Below, piece by piece: positions 29,953 to 38,936 of a stretch of DNA of 64,000 nucleotides. The position numbers and the translations under genes were made by a program. Positions within the stretch are counted from its first letter, which is position 1. The number at the start of each line of letters is the position of its first letter. Source of the stretch: Flavobacterium sp. DG2-3. GTDB taxonomy: Bacteria; Bacteroidota; Bacteroidia; Flavobacteriales; Flavobacteriaceae. The notes below the pieces were generated by a model that saw only the letters and a program-made list of their open reading frames with translations, had not been told where the DNA came from and did not search any database. The DNA lies in contig NZ_JAVAMB010000001.1 of assembly GCF_030730925.1 (NCBI RefSeq), positions 744,001 through 808,000 of the forward strand. The letters run 5' to 3'.

Positions 29953-31041
29953 ATGCACTTTTTTAGAAGCTACTTTTTATTAGTTATTCTTTTTTCATTT
30001 CAAACGCAATCGCAATCCAAAAAGTATAAAATACATACCGTCGCTTTTTACAATTTTGAAAATCTTTACGATACTGAAAATGATGCTTTTACAAATGATG
30101 ACGAATGGACACCAAATGGAACACAGCACTGGACAAAAGAAAAGTATCAGCAGAAATTGAAAAACCTAGCGAAAGTGATTTCTGAAATTGGAACACCAGA
30201 AAATACAAATGCGCCAACTTTAATTGGCGGAGCAGAAATAGAAAATCGCAATGTTTTAGAAGATTTAATTAAAGAGCCAAAACTCTTGCCACTGGATTTA
30301 GGAATCATTCATTTCGATTCGCCAGACAAACGAGGTATTGATGTGGCTTTACTTTATCAGAAAAAGTATTTCAGACCGACTTCTTATTCGAATATTCCAT
30401 TAATTATTTATAAAAAAGAAATTCCTAAAAAAGAAGAAGAAATTTTAGATGATGAAATTGAAGTTAAAAAGGAAAGTAAGAATCGTGTTTTTACACGAGA
30501 CCAACTTTTGGTTTCAGGATTTTTGGAAGATGAAGAAATACATATTATTGTCAATCACTGGCCGTCGAGATCTGGTGGAGAAAAAGCAACAAGTCTCTTT
30601 CGAGAAGCCGCAGCAAAATTAAACCGAAAAATTATCGACTCTCTACAACAGATTAATCCGCAAGCCAAAGTTTTGACGATGGGAGATTTTAATGACGGAC
30701 CATTGAATAAAAGCATAAAATCTGGTTTAGGTACAAAAGGCGTAAAAACTGAAGTAACAGAATTTGGTGTTTTTAATCCGTTTGAAGAACTTCAAAATAA
30801 AGGTTTAGGAACGATCGCTTATCGTGATTCGTGGAACATTTTTGATCAGATTATCATGACCCAATCCTTAATTCAACCTGATTTTTCGACTTATAATTTT
30901 TGGAAAGCTGGTATTTTTAATAAATCTTATCTTATTCAAACTTCGGGACAATATAAAGGTTATCCGCTGCGAAATTCAGTTGCAGAAGCAGGATTTAGTG
31001 ATCATTTTCCTGTTTATATTTATTTGATAAAAGAATTTTAG
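29953..31041 (+). CDS. Secreted endonuclease/exonuclease/phosphatase family protein
   Basis: 362 residues with a signal peptide (MHFFRSYFLLVILFSFQTQS). The DNase-I-like fold is shown by VAFYNFENLYDT near the N-terminus, GGAEIENR (Glu metal ligand), VNHWPSRSGG (His/Asn), MGDFND (Asp/Asn) and SDHFPV (Asp-His) near the C-terminus. Such flavobacterial proteins may act on nucleic acids or phosphoesters outside the cytoplasm; the substrate cannot be chosen from sequence. An inverted repeat overlaps the last base of its TAG stop. Confidence 0.88.
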   Translation: MHFFRSYFLLVILFSFQTQSQSKKYKIHTVAFYNFENLYDTENDAFTNDDEWTPNGTQHWTKEKYQQKLKNLAKVISEIGTPENTNAPTLIGGAEIENRNVLEDLIKEPKLLPLDLGIIHFDSPDKRGIDVALLYQKKYFRPTSYSNIPLIIYKKEIPKKEEEILDDEIEVKKESKNRVFTRDQLLVSGFLEDEEIHIIVNHWPSRSGGEKATSLFREAAAKLNRKIIDSLQQINPQAKVLTMGDFNDGPLNKSIKSGLGTKGVKTEVTEFGVFNPFEELQNKGLGTIAYRDSWNIFDQIIMTQSLIQPDFSTYNFWKAGIFNKSYLIQTSGQYKGYPLRNSVAEAGFSDHFPVYIYLIKEF

Positions 31042-31380
31042 TAGAGACACACAGCAGTGCGTCTAATATCTCGTTTTAAAACCCTAAAAATTTTTCTGCC
31101 ACGAATTACACGAATTGCTCGAATTTTTTAGCCACAGATTAAAAAGATTTTTAAGATTTTTTCAGTCAGAATGAATTAGTGTAATTAGTGAAATTCGTGG
31201 CAAACTAAAAAAATCATTTTAATTCATTTAATCTGTAGCAAAAAAAACTCATTTAATTTTCTTCAAAACTTCTTTTGCAACGGCTTTTATAAGCAGTAGA
31301 ATAATCAGAAGTAATCTTTTTCGATTATGGTTTTAAAATGTTATCTACGAATCTAAAGACGCACTGCGGTGCGTCTCTAC
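31041..31380. repeat. Nested inverted-repeat cassette between two genes
   Basis: The outer 24-base arms (31041-31064 and 31357-31380) match at 22 of 24 positions as reverse complements; the right arm contains the palindrome GACGCACTGCGGTGCGTC. Inside is a GCCACGAATT-family inverted repeat (31098-31124 with 31175-31201), and AGCCACAGATTAAAAAGATT at 31130-31149, which recurs at 58137-58156. It has no credible open frame. It fills the 381-base gap between the EEP and 3-hydroxyanthranilate dioxygenase genes. Confidence 0.7.
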
Positions 31381-31422
31381 AAATTTACTAACTTTAGCTT
31401 TTCAAAATTTAGTACTTATAAA

Positions 31423-31962
31423 ATGGCTATAGCAAAACCTTTTAACCTGACGCAATGGATTGACGAAAATCGTCATTTATTGAAACCACCTGTTGGAAAT
31501 AAAAATCTCTATGTAGATTCTGGAGATTATATTGTAATGATTGTAGCAGGACCAAATGCCCGAAAAGATTATCATTATAACGAAACAGAGGAACTTTTTT
31601 ATCAGCTGGAAGGAAGTATTAAAGTGGTGATTCAGGAAGATGGACAGCGTAAAGAAATGGAATTAAACGCGGGCGATATGTACTTGCATCCAGCTAAAGT
31701 GCCACATTCTCCTGTTCGTTCAGAAGGTTCTATTGGTCTTGTAATTGAAAGAAAACGCGCTGGTTTGGGGTATACTGATGGTCTGCTTTGGCATTGCGAT
31801 AATTGCAATCATAAATTGTACGAAGTGTATTTTGAACTTCATAATATAGAGAAGGATTTTCTTCCTCATTTCGAGCATTTTTACAATTCAGAAGAATTAA
31901 GAACCTGCGATAACTGCGGGACTGTTATGGAAACTGATCCGAGATTTGTGGCGAAGAAATAA
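31423..31962 (+). CDS. nbaC: 3-hydroxyanthranilate 3,4-dioxygenase
   Basis: 179 residues from ATG 31423; the frame extends back to 31369 only through repeat-derived sequence. The cupin Fe(II) ligands His51, Glu57 and His95, and the C-terminal rubredoxin-like cysteines Cys125, Cys128, Cys162 and Cys165, occupy exactly the positions known for the bacterial enzyme of Cupriavidus metallidurans. It opens the ring of 3-hydroxyanthranilate in the kynurenine pathway, toward quinolinate/NAD or further catabolism. No other kynurenine gene is in the window. TAACTTTA at 31389-31396 is a plausible -7 element. Confidence 0.96.
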   Translation: MAIAKPFNLTQWIDENRHLLKPPVGNKNLYVDSGDYIVMIVAGPNARKDYHYNETEELFYQLEGSIKVVIQEDGQRKEMELNAGDMYLHPAKVPHSPVRSEGSIGLVIERKRAGLGYTDGLLWHCDNCNHKLYEVYFELHNIEKDFLPHFEHFYNSEELRTCDNCGTVMETDPRFVAKK

Positions 31963-31969
31963 TAAATTA

Positions 31970-32034
31970 AACCATTAAGAGATTAAGAAAGTTAAGCTAA
32001 GTGAAAACTTAATTTTCTTAATCTCTTAATGGTT
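31970..32034. terminator. Long perfect inverted repeat, probable bidirectional terminator
   Basis: A 21-base arm at 31970-31990 (AACCATTAAGAGATTAAGAA...) is exactly complementary to 32014-32034, with a 23-base loop. It fills the gap between convergent genes. AT-rich elements of this kind look like another dispersed repeat family. Confidence 0.65.
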
Positions 32035-32055
32035 CGTTTTTATGGTTTAGTAAAG

Positions 32056-33012
32056 CTACAACTCCAATTTTTTTCCTTGCTCCGGATAAATAATCTGCAC
32101 TCCTAAATCATTTTGATTTTTTAACTGCTCTTTAATTTTTACAATATTCTTCGCAGGAGGTTTTAAATGCGTGATGATAATTTTGAAGTTTTTCAAAGAA
32201 CCTTTTCCTGCTAAATCTTCTAGAACATGAAGTTCTTTCATTAAATAATTTGGAGTTAGATGACCAAATAAAAATTTGTCCGGTTGCTCATTTAGAAAAG
32301 AAACTTCAATAAAAATCCCTTTTAATTGTTTTTGTTTAATTAATGGTGCAACGGCTGTCCATAAATCACGAAGATTATTGCTTTTTTCGACTTCGTCAGA
32401 TCCCGTGTCTCCTAAATATAATGCATAATCAGTATTGCTTCTAATTAAAAAAGCAGTACTCTCAAATGGATTAACATGACTTAAAGGAAATGCCTTAACC
32501 GTCATTTTAGCATTCGTTAAAAGAGTTTCTACGCCTAAATTCAAAGTTTGAAAATGGTATTTTCTTAAAGGGAAACCAGGTCCAGCATCTCCAAAATTTG
32601 CCCAAGTCTGATCGTTAAAATAATGGTTTTCCATCATTTCCATGCATTTATTTGTCGCATAAACCGTCTTCGAAGAATCAGCTGGAGAATTGATAATTAA
32701 ACCAGAAACATGGTCTAAATGCGCGTGCGAAATTAAATATCCTTTAATGTATTTTCGTAAAACTTCACTTGTAGAAACTTTAAAAGTTTTCTTTTCAATA
32801 GCTTTTTCAATTCCCGCATTTACCGTTCCGGCGTCAAGACAAATATAATCGTTAGTATTGGAAGGAGCTATTAAGTAAGCAGAAAGATTTTTTTCGTCAA
32901 TACCGCCCATTACACCCAATGGAACTACAGAAAAAGAGGCATTTTCTTTTTGAGAAAATATGTGAGTTGAAACGAATAGCAAACAAAAGAGAAGAAGCCG
33001 ATTAAGAGTCAT
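32056..33012 (-). CDS. Class II 3',5'-cyclic-nucleotide phosphodiesterase (CpdP-like)
   Basis: 318 residues from ATG 33012, which begins the signal peptide MTLNRLLLFCLLFVSTHIFS; ATG 33042 is an in-frame alternative. The metallo-beta-lactamase fold carries HAHLDHVSGLIINSP (residues 96-110), a full match to the class II phosphodiesterase signature HxHLDH[LIVM]x[GS]. Later zinc ligands appear in LYLGDTGSDE and ITHLKP. Family members hydrolyse cAMP or cGMP; with a signal peptide this one probably acts in the periplasm. It is transcribed convergently with the dioxygenase gene and divergently from the aldehyde dehydrogenase gene. Confidence 0.92.
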   Translation of the reverse strand: MTLNRLLLFCLLFVSTHIFSQKENASFSVVPLGVMGGIDEKNLSAYLIAPSNTNDYICLDAGTVNAGIEKAIEKKTFKVSTSEVLRKYIKGYLISHAHLDHVSGLIINSPADSSKTVYATNKCMEMMENHYFNDQTWANFGDAGPGFPLRKYHFQTLNLGVETLLTNAKMTVKAFPLSHVNPFESTAFLIRSNTDYALYLGDTGSDEVEKSNNLRDLWTAVAPLIKQKQLKGIFIEVSFLNEQPDKFLFGHLTPNYLMKELHVLEDLAGKGSLKNFKIIITHLKPPAKNIVKIKEQLKNQNDLGVQIIYPEQGKKLEL

Positions 33013-33192
33013 ATTTTTAATTTTAAGTAATGCAAATTTCATTAAATAAATCTAATAATAAAGTTTCGTTACTGTTAATACTCTAAAATAAACTTAAATT
33101 TACGTTGATTTATGAATTAACTTCAATCGAAAATTAATTCTAAAACAATATCTTTACATTAAAATATAACAATTTTAACTAAAAAAGTTACA

Positions 33193-34746
33193 ATGACAAC
33201 AATAGCATCGCAATTTGGAATGAATGAAGCTCTTGAAAAATTGGGCATCAAGACCGTAAATGAAGGAACATCAACAGGAACAAATAATTTTTCTTCTGGA
33301 GAAATTCTAGAAAGCTATTCGCCAGTTGACGGAAAGTTAATTGCTTCGGTAAAAATGTCAACTGCTGAGGATTATGAAAAAGCAATTCAAACTGCGGCAG
33401 AAGCGTTTAAGACTTTTAGATTGATTCCGGCGCCTCAGCGTGGTGAAATTGTACGTCAGTTTGGAGAAAAATTGAGACAGAATAAAGAAGCTCTTGGTAA
33501 ATTGGTTTCTTATGAAATGGGAAAATCATTGCAAGAAGGTTTTGGAGAAGTTCAGGAAATGATTGATATCTGCGACTTTGCAGTTGGTTTATCTCGTCAG
33601 CTTCACGGATTAACGATGCATTCTGAAAGGCCAGGACACCGCATGTACGAGCAGTATCATCCATTAGGAATTGTTGGAATTATTTCGGCATTCAATTTCC
33701 CAGTTGCAGTTTGGTCTTGGAACACAGCTTTAGCATGGATTTCTGGTGATGTCTGCGTTTGGAAACCTTCTGAAAAAACCCCTCTTTGTGGTATTGCCTG
33801 CCAAAATATAATTGCTCAGGTTATTAAAGAAAACAATCTTCCAGAAGGAATTTCATGTTTAATAAACGGCGATTATAAAATAGGGGAGTTATTGACTGCA
33901 GATACTCGTATTCCACTTATTTCTGCTACAGGTTCAACCCGAATGGGGAAAATTGTAGCTCAAACCGTTGCAGGAAGATTAGGCAAATCATTACTTGAAT
34001 TAGGAGGAAATAATGCCATTATTGTTACTCCAGATGCAGATATAAAAATGACTGTAATCGGAGCTGTTTTTGGAGCGGTTGGAACGGCTGGACAGCGTTG
34101 TACTTCAACACGAAGACTGATCATTCACGAAAGTATTTATGATAAAGTAAAAGACGCTTTGGTTGCGGCTTACAAACAATTGAGAATCGGGAATCCGCTT
34201 GACGAAAATAATCATGTTGGTCCACTTATTGACACACATGCTGTCGAAATGTACGCAGCAGCTTTAAATAAAGTTGTGGCTGAAGGCGGAAAAATTCTAG
34301 TAGAAGGTGGAGTTTTATCTGGTCAAGGTTATGAAAGCGGCTGTTATGTAAAACCTGCAATTGTAGAAGCTGAAAACTCGTTCGAAATTGTTCAGCATGA
34401 AACATTTGCTCCAGTTTTATATTTAATTAAATATTCTGGCGAAGTAGAAAATGCAATCGAAATTCAAAATGGCGTTGCCCAAGGTTTATCGTCGGCAATT
34501 ATGACAAATAATTTGCGCGAAGCAGAAAGATTTTTATCATCAACAGGATCTGACTGTGGAATTGCAAACGTAAATATAGGAACTTCTGGAGCCGAAATTG
34601 GTGGTGCTTTTGGCGGTGAAAAAGAAACTGGAGGCGGTCGCGAATCAGGTTCTGACGCTTGGAAAATATATATGAGACGCCAAACCAATACAATTAACTA
34701 TACAACAAATCTTCCGCTAGCGCAGGGAATTAAATTTGATTTGTAA
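33193..34746 (+). CDS. ALDH7-like NAD-dependent aldehyde dehydrogenase
   Basis: 517 residues. Catalytic Cys303 lies in GTAGQRCTSTRR and general-base Glu269 in LLELGGNN; ISAFNFPVAVWSWN and GSTRMG are the cofactor-site motifs. The sequence is of the antiquitin (ALDH7) type, whose bacterial members oxidise alpha-aminoadipate semialdehyde/piperideine-6-carboxylate in lysine degradation. The adjacent dioxygenase might suggest an aminomuconate-semialdehyde role, but that enzyme belongs to a different ALDH subfamily. A strong terminator follows. Confidence 0.9.
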   Translation: MTTIASQFGMNEALEKLGIKTVNEGTSTGTNNFSSGEILESYSPVDGKLIASVKMSTAEDYEKAIQTAAEAFKTFRLIPAPQRGEIVRQFGEKLRQNKEALGKLVSYEMGKSLQEGFGEVQEMIDICDFAVGLSRQLHGLTMHSERPGHRMYEQYHPLGIVGIISAFNFPVAVWSWNTALAWISGDVCVWKPSEKTPLCGIACQNIIAQVIKENNLPEGISCLINGDYKIGELLTADTRIPLISATGSTRMGKIVAQTVAGRLGKSLLELGGNNAIIVTPDADIKMTVIGAVFGAVGTAGQRCTSTRRLIIHESIYDKVKDALVAAYKQLRIGNPLDENNHVGPLIDTHAVEMYAAALNKVVAEGGKILVEGGVLSGQGYESGCYVKPAIVEAENSFEIVQHETFAPVLYLIKYSGEVENAIEIQNGVAQGLSSAIMTNNLREAERFLSSTGSDCGIANVNIGTSGAEIGGAFGGEKETGGGRESGSDAWKIYMRRQTNTINYTTNLPLAQGIKFDL

Positions 34747-34769
34747 TTATATAAATATCTGAAATAAGA

Positions 34770-34797
34770 AAGGCTTCCAAATTTGGAAGCCTTTTTA
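34770..34797. terminator. Bidirectional hairpin terminator
   Basis: AAGGCTTCCAAA at 34770-34781 followed by its exact complement TTTGGAAGCCTT, then T-rich sequence. It lies between the aldehyde dehydrogenase gene and the convergent pectate lyase gene. Confidence 0.88.
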
Positions 34798-34811
34798 AGT
34801 TAAGTTTAGTT

Positions 34812-37667
34812 TTACTTTTTTATAAGAGTTTGATTAAATGATCCATCGACAGTATAAATTTTCGCTAGATAAGTTCCAGGAATTAAACCGCTTGTATCAA
34901 TGCTTTGAGAATTTCCAGAATTAACTACTAGATTTCCAGAAATATTGTAAATCAGTACTTTTTGCACTTTTTGCTCAGGATCTGATAAATATAAAGTGCT
35001 AGAAACTGGATTTGGATATAAAATGATTTTTGATGTTTCATTAGTACTTTCTTCTACAGCTAAATCAGTTGTAGTCGTCATTTTTAATGTTCCTCCGCTG
35101 TAAACCGTGCTGATATAGAATAAATTGGCAACAGAACCTTTTGTTATGCTATGAGAACCAGCAGCAATAGAAGCTGTTACAATACCAGCAGATGCGGTAT
35201 AAGAAACATTGTCTACTTTAATAGTTCCTGTAAAGTTAGAATCGAAAACCAATGTTAAAGTTGATGCACTTGTTGTTGTGTAGGTTATAGAGGTGCTCGA
35301 TTCAATTTTTAATCGTTGTGTTAGCGTTAAGCCATTATAAGTTACAGAACCTGGAGTCGAATTCATATTTCCTGTAATAGAATAGAATGAACTTGTTTTT
35401 CCAGAAGTTGTAAAATTATGATTTTCAGAACCACCAGTTGAACCCGTTGTAACGGTTATTGTTCCTGAAGCAGTTACTGGAGTTCCTGAACTTCCAGAAG
35501 TAGTTACAGAGTAAGACACATTTGCAGTTGGAGTCCCTGTAATGGTAATGGTTTTTGCCGATGTATTTTTTACAAAAGACAATCCAGAAGCTGGTAATCC
35601 AGTTACTGAAGCATCTGTAGCATTTCCACCCCAAGTAAACACAATCGAAGCAATTGCAGTTCCAGAAGAAACAGTTTGGTTATTGTTTCCAGAAGAAGTT
35701 AAAGTTTGGTTTCCAGCAGCAGTAACGGTTACAGTTCCTGAACCAGTGGCTGGGGAACCACTAGTTCCAGAAGTTGCAATGGAGTACGAAACTGTTGCAG
35801 TTGGCGTACCCGAAATAGTTATCGTTTTTGCGGATGTATTTTTTACAAAAGATAGTCCAGAAGCAGGTAATCCCGTTACAGTTGCATCTGTTGCGTCACC
35901 ACCCCATGTAAATACAATCGAAGAGATAGCAGTACCGCTTGCAACAATTTGATTGTTGTTTGAAGCAGATGTCAGCGTTAAAGTCTGTCCGCTTGAAGGT
36001 GGATTTCCTTCACCTTGTACAGCAACTAGAGTTCCTGTATAGTTTGTTAGCGCTGTTTTTAATGCTGTAATAACTAAAGAAGAAGTATCATCTGTTGCAT
36101 TATTGAATGTCCATTTTAAATCTCCTCCAGAAACACGTCCAGCATATTGAGTCGTTTTAGTTTTTGCCGCTGCTGGAGTATCAACCACTAGATTTTTTAC
36201 ATACAAATTAGCATCTGTATCAAAGTTATTATACGTATTAGCGCCTGATTTCGATTTTACAGAACTGCTTACGACTTCTCCTCTTGTTGCCGCTAAGTAA
36301 GCATCAAAATCTGTTGTAGAGCTTATCTTTCCTGAAATATTGTACAGAGGATTTGGATCATTATACGCTACAAAACGCATATTGTTTGTTCCATTAGAAG
36401 CGTCAAAAGTATTGTTAAAAGCTTTGATGCTTCCACCTGCTTCACCAGAGAATGTTCCCATTGTTCCTGCGTTATTCACTTGGTTGGCTTCATCCCAAAT
36501 ATCAGTACCTTGCAGTGAAGTTAGCATTGGGTGCTTGCTGTTTCTATAATAATTTCCTTCAACAAAAAGTGAAGATCCTAAAGTTGAACCTGCTCCATAT
36601 TTAGAAACGCCATCATAATAGTTGTTGTAAATATGTGCCGAATAATAGCGCACTCGTGGATGACGAGAATCAGAATGGTCAAACCAGTTGTGGTGATACG
36701 TGATGTACAATCCTGAAGTTGTACCTTCGCTTAAGCCTAAAAGACTTGCTTTTCCATTGTCCCAAAAGTGGTTGTAAGACAATGTAATATAAGTCGAAGT
36801 TTTGTTGTCTAATGCTCCGTCGCCTTTTATTTGGTCGGCATCGCTTCCTGCATTTCCATAGAATAAATCGCAGTTGTGTACCCAAACGTGATCGTTGTCT
36901 TGCTGCATTCCTACGTTATCACCGGCAGTACTGTTACAATTCATAAATCCAAGATTGCTCACTTCTATGTTTGAAGCCGATTTCAATCTAACTCCCCAGC
37001 CATTTGCAACAGCGTCGTCACCAATACCTTCAAACGTAACATAACTTGAAGCATTGTTTGCGTTTTCAATAACAACATCACCACCTTCCATAACGGTCAT
37101 ATCGGTGATATTTCCAATCAAGCGAATAATGAACGGACGCGTATCTTTTCCTTTTTTAATAGCATACAAAATATTTTGTAAACCAATACAAGGATTTGAA
37201 CTTGCACCAGTAATATTCATAGAAATGGTGTTTTTGGTATTTTGCGTAATGTAAAGAATTACGGCATTATCCTTTGGAGTTCCGTCAGCTTTATATCCGC
37301 CAGGAATACGGCCGCTTTCAAAAGCAAATCCATTTCGGTCATGTGCTGCTACAGTTAAGCTTCCCGTTGTGGTTCCAGTTCCCTCGTTGCCATTTATAAC
37401 TGGCTTTACTTTTACGGTATAAGATCCAGCTTTTAACCCAGGAATATCAGCGCGAAAATAAGAGCCATAACTTCTAATAAGCTGGTCGTCAATTTTTTTG
37501 TCTGTAAATCCGTTACCCGTGTAGTAAACATTGTAGGTTTGGACACCGCTGACTGGCTGCCACTTTACAAAAGCAGATTCCAACCAGCCGGAAGCTTCAT
37601 TGATAGTTTGGGCCCATAATTGAGCTGTCATAAGAAAGACAGCTACGAAAAGTAGGTTTTTTTTCAT
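34812..37667 (-). CDS. Secreted PL1 pectate lyase with repeated Ig-like domains and T9SS tail
   Basis: 951 residues. Signal peptide (1-20), a fibronectin-III-like domain (about 25-108), a PL1 pectate-lyase parallel beta-helix (about 115-560), two nearly identical Ig-like repeats of about 85 residues (NNxxASGTAISSIVFTWGG type), a small beta-rich domain with STPGSVTYNG, and a T9SS type A tail (IILYPNPVSSTLYLS...). The beta-helix shows VWVHNCD, YITYHHNWFDH and RHPR (Arg335-Arg338), the PL1 catalytic motif. It should cleave polygalacturonate by beta-elimination outside the cell. Its 478-base upstream region holds several TGTAAT palindromes. Confidence 0.93.
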   Translation of the reverse strand: MKKNLLFVAVFLMTAQLWAQTINEASGWLESAFVKWQPVSGVQTYNVYYTGNGFTDKKIDDQLIRSYGSYFRADIPGLKAGSYTVKVKPVINGNEGTGTTTGSLTVAAHDRNGFAFESGRIPGGYKADGTPKDNAVILYITQNTKNTISMNITGASSNPCIGLQNILYAIKKGKDTRPFIIRLIGNITDMTVMEGGDVVIENANNASSYVTFEGIGDDAVANGWGVRLKSASNIEVSNLGFMNCNSTAGDNVGMQQDNDHVWVHNCDLFYGNAGSDADQIKGDGALDNKTSTYITLSYNHFWDNGKASLLGLSEGTTSGLYITYHHNWFDHSDSRHPRVRYYSAHIYNNYYDGVSKYGAGSTLGSSLFVEGNYYRNSKHPMLTSLQGTDIWDEANQVNNAGTMGTFSGEAGGSIKAFNNTFDASNGTNNMRFVAYNDPNPLYNISGKISSTTDFDAYLAATRGEVVSSSVKSKSGANTYNNFDTDANLYVKNLVVDTPAAAKTKTTQYAGRVSGGDLKWTFNNATDDTSSLVITALKTALTNYTGTLVAVQGEGNPPSSGQTLTLTSASNNNQIVASGTAISSIVFTWGGDATDATVTGLPASGLSFVKNTSAKTITISGTPTATVSYSIATSGTSGSPATGSGTVTVTAAGNQTLTSSGNNNQTVSSGTAIASIVFTWGGNATDASVTGLPASGLSFVKNTSAKTITITGTPTANVSYSVTTSGSSGTPVTASGTITVTTGSTGGSENHNFTTSGKTSSFYSITGNMNSTPGSVTYNGLTLTQRLKIESSTSITYTTTSASTLTLVFDSNFTGTIKVDNVSYTASAGIVTASIAAGSHSITKGSVANLFYISTVYSGGTLKMTTTTDLAVEESTNETSKIILYPNPVSSTLYLSDPEQKVQKVLIYNISGNLVVNSGNSQSIDTSGLIPGTYLAKIYTVDGSFNQTLIKK
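35440..35960 (-). repeat. Two tandem copies of an Ig-like-domain coding unit of about 260 bp
   Basis: The two units share long near-identical stretches, for example those encoding LPASGLSFVKNTSAKTITI twice. The antisense strand stays open across both copies, which creates a spurious 136-codon frame. Boundaries are approximate. Confidence 0.7.
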
Positions 37668-37733
37668 AGTGTTTGTTTAAGATAGTTAATAAAATAAGTA
37701 AGTGGTTTTACTTTCGACTCCAAGTGGTTTAAT

Positions 37734-37747
37734 TGTAATCGATTACA
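37734..37747. promoter_or_regulatory. Operator-like palindrome upstream of pectate lyase, site 1
   Basis: TGTAATCGATTACA is a perfect 14-base palindrome with a central CG, the form typical of LacI-family operators. It lies 67 bases before the pectate lyase start and touches a -7-like element TAATTTTG (minus strand, 37748-37755). Confidence 0.6.
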
Positions 37748-37835
37748 CAAAATTATATATTAATTTTTAATACCGTAATTTTTTTACTAAAAAAAAGAAT
37801 ATACTTAATTTTTTTAGCTTTTAAAATGTTAAAAA

Positions 37836-37868
37836 TGTAATTAATTGCATGAATTGTAATTTATTACA
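37836..37868. promoter_or_regulatory. Operator-like palindromes upstream of pectate lyase, sites 2 and 3
   Basis: TGTAATTAATTGCA (37836-37849, one mismatch) and TGTAATTTATTACA (37855-37868, both half-sites intact) repeat the TGTAAT-NN-ATTACA pattern of site 1. A looser TGTAAT...ATTACA pair with an 8-base gap lies at 37950-37969. The rest of 37668-38145 is AT-rich and shows no gene. Confidence 0.5.
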
Positions 37869-38095
37869 CATTGATTATTGTGTAAGGAAAGCCGTAATTT
37901 ATTAGCTTTTTAGAATTTTACAATTTAAATAGGAAGAATTTAGAAGATTTGTAATTTTTTTTAATTACATAAATTACATTTCCATTTTTTGTAGGAAAAG
38001 AATTCTTTTTGTTTTTTGAAGAACAGATTATTCTTAAAGATTTAATCTCAAAATTTACATTTAAACTTTAAAAAAGTAATTTATTAAAATAAAAA

Positions 38096-38125
38096 AAGCC
38101 CTTTTGATTTTACTCAAAAGGGCTT
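38096..38125 (-). terminator. Terminator after the Bax-inhibitor-1 gene
   Basis: AAGCCCTTTTGA (38096-38107) pairs with TCAAAAGGGCTT (38114-38125), preceded on the plus strand by an A-run that becomes a T-run on the minus transcript. Confidence 0.85.
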
Positions 38126-38145
38126 AAATTTTTATAACGAAGAAA

Positions 38146-38913
38146 TTAATCCTTACTATAAAGCTTAGCTAAAAGTCTTAGGAATTCAATGTATAACCAA
38201 ACCAATGTAATCATTAATCCCATTGCTCCGTACCATTCCATAAATTTTGGCATTCTTTCTCTTGCACCTTTTTCAATTAAATCAAAATCTAAGAATAAAT
38301 TAAGAGCAGCGATAATAATTACAAAAACACTGATACCAATGCTCATCATAGAATTTCCATAATGAACAGGCTGCCAGCTTGTAAATAGAGAGACTAACCA
38401 AGAAATTAAATAATAAGTAGCAATTGCCAATGTTGCCGCAACAACCACAGATTTAAATTGTTCTGTAACCTTCACAATTCTAAATTTGTATAAACCAAGG
38501 CAAACCAAGAAAGTAACTAGAGTTGCACCAACGGCATTAATTACGATTCCTGGAAATTTTAATTCAAATATTGCAGAAATTCCTCCAATAAACAATCCTT
38601 CAAATAAAGCATATCCAGGCGCTAGGTAAGGGGAAGCCTGTGGTTTAAATGAAGAAACCAACACTAAAATAAAACCAATAATTGCACCTCCAATTGTAGG
38701 CAACATGGGATTCATTCCGTTAAAAGCCATCCACCATGTTACCATAGCAGCACCGCATAAAATAAGAAATAAGATTGCAGTTTTGTTGATTGTTCCAGAC
38801 ACCGTCATTTCTTGATTGTAATCAATAATCTGAGCTTGGTGTACTTCTGTTCTTGAGTCAGCATTAGAAAAACGCTTACTGTTTAAAAATGGATTTTTTG
38901 AATTAAAGTTCAT
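38146..38913 (-). CDS. Bax inhibitor-1/YccA family membrane protein
   Basis: 255 residues. A soluble N-terminus of about 45 residues is followed by seven hydrophobic segments, including AILFLILCGAAMVTWWMAF, IGGAIIGFILVLVSSF, YALFEGLFIGGISAIF and the C-terminal YGAMGLMITLVWLYIEFLRLLAKL. LFLDFDLIEKGA and the FEG motif are conserved in the family. These proteins are pH-sensitive ion-leak channels or stress regulators in the inner membrane. It is a single gene with its own promoter (38937-38965) and terminator. Confidence 0.92.
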   Translation of the reverse strand: MNFNSKNPFLNSKRFSNADSRTEVHQAQIIDYNQEMTVSGTINKTAILFLILCGAAMVTWWMAFNGMNPMLPTIGGAIIGFILVLVSSFKPQASPYLAPGYALFEGLFIGGISAIFELKFPGIVINAVGATLVTFLVCLGLYKFRIVKVTEQFKSVVVAATLAIATYYLISWLVSLFTSWQPVHYGNSMMSIGISVFVIIIAALNLFLDFDLIEKGARERMPKFMEWYGAMGLMITLVWLYIEFLRLLAKLYSKD

Positions 38914-38936
38914 AATTTAATACATTTAATTGAACC

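Noticed and set aside
31041..31380. Treating the nested repeats as an insertion sequence
   Set aside because: There is no transposase frame, and I could not identify a target-site duplication.
35542..35952. 136-codon plus-strand frame inside the pectate lyase gene
   Set aside because: It is antisense to the duplicated Ig-like units and is itself a repeat of their reverse complement.
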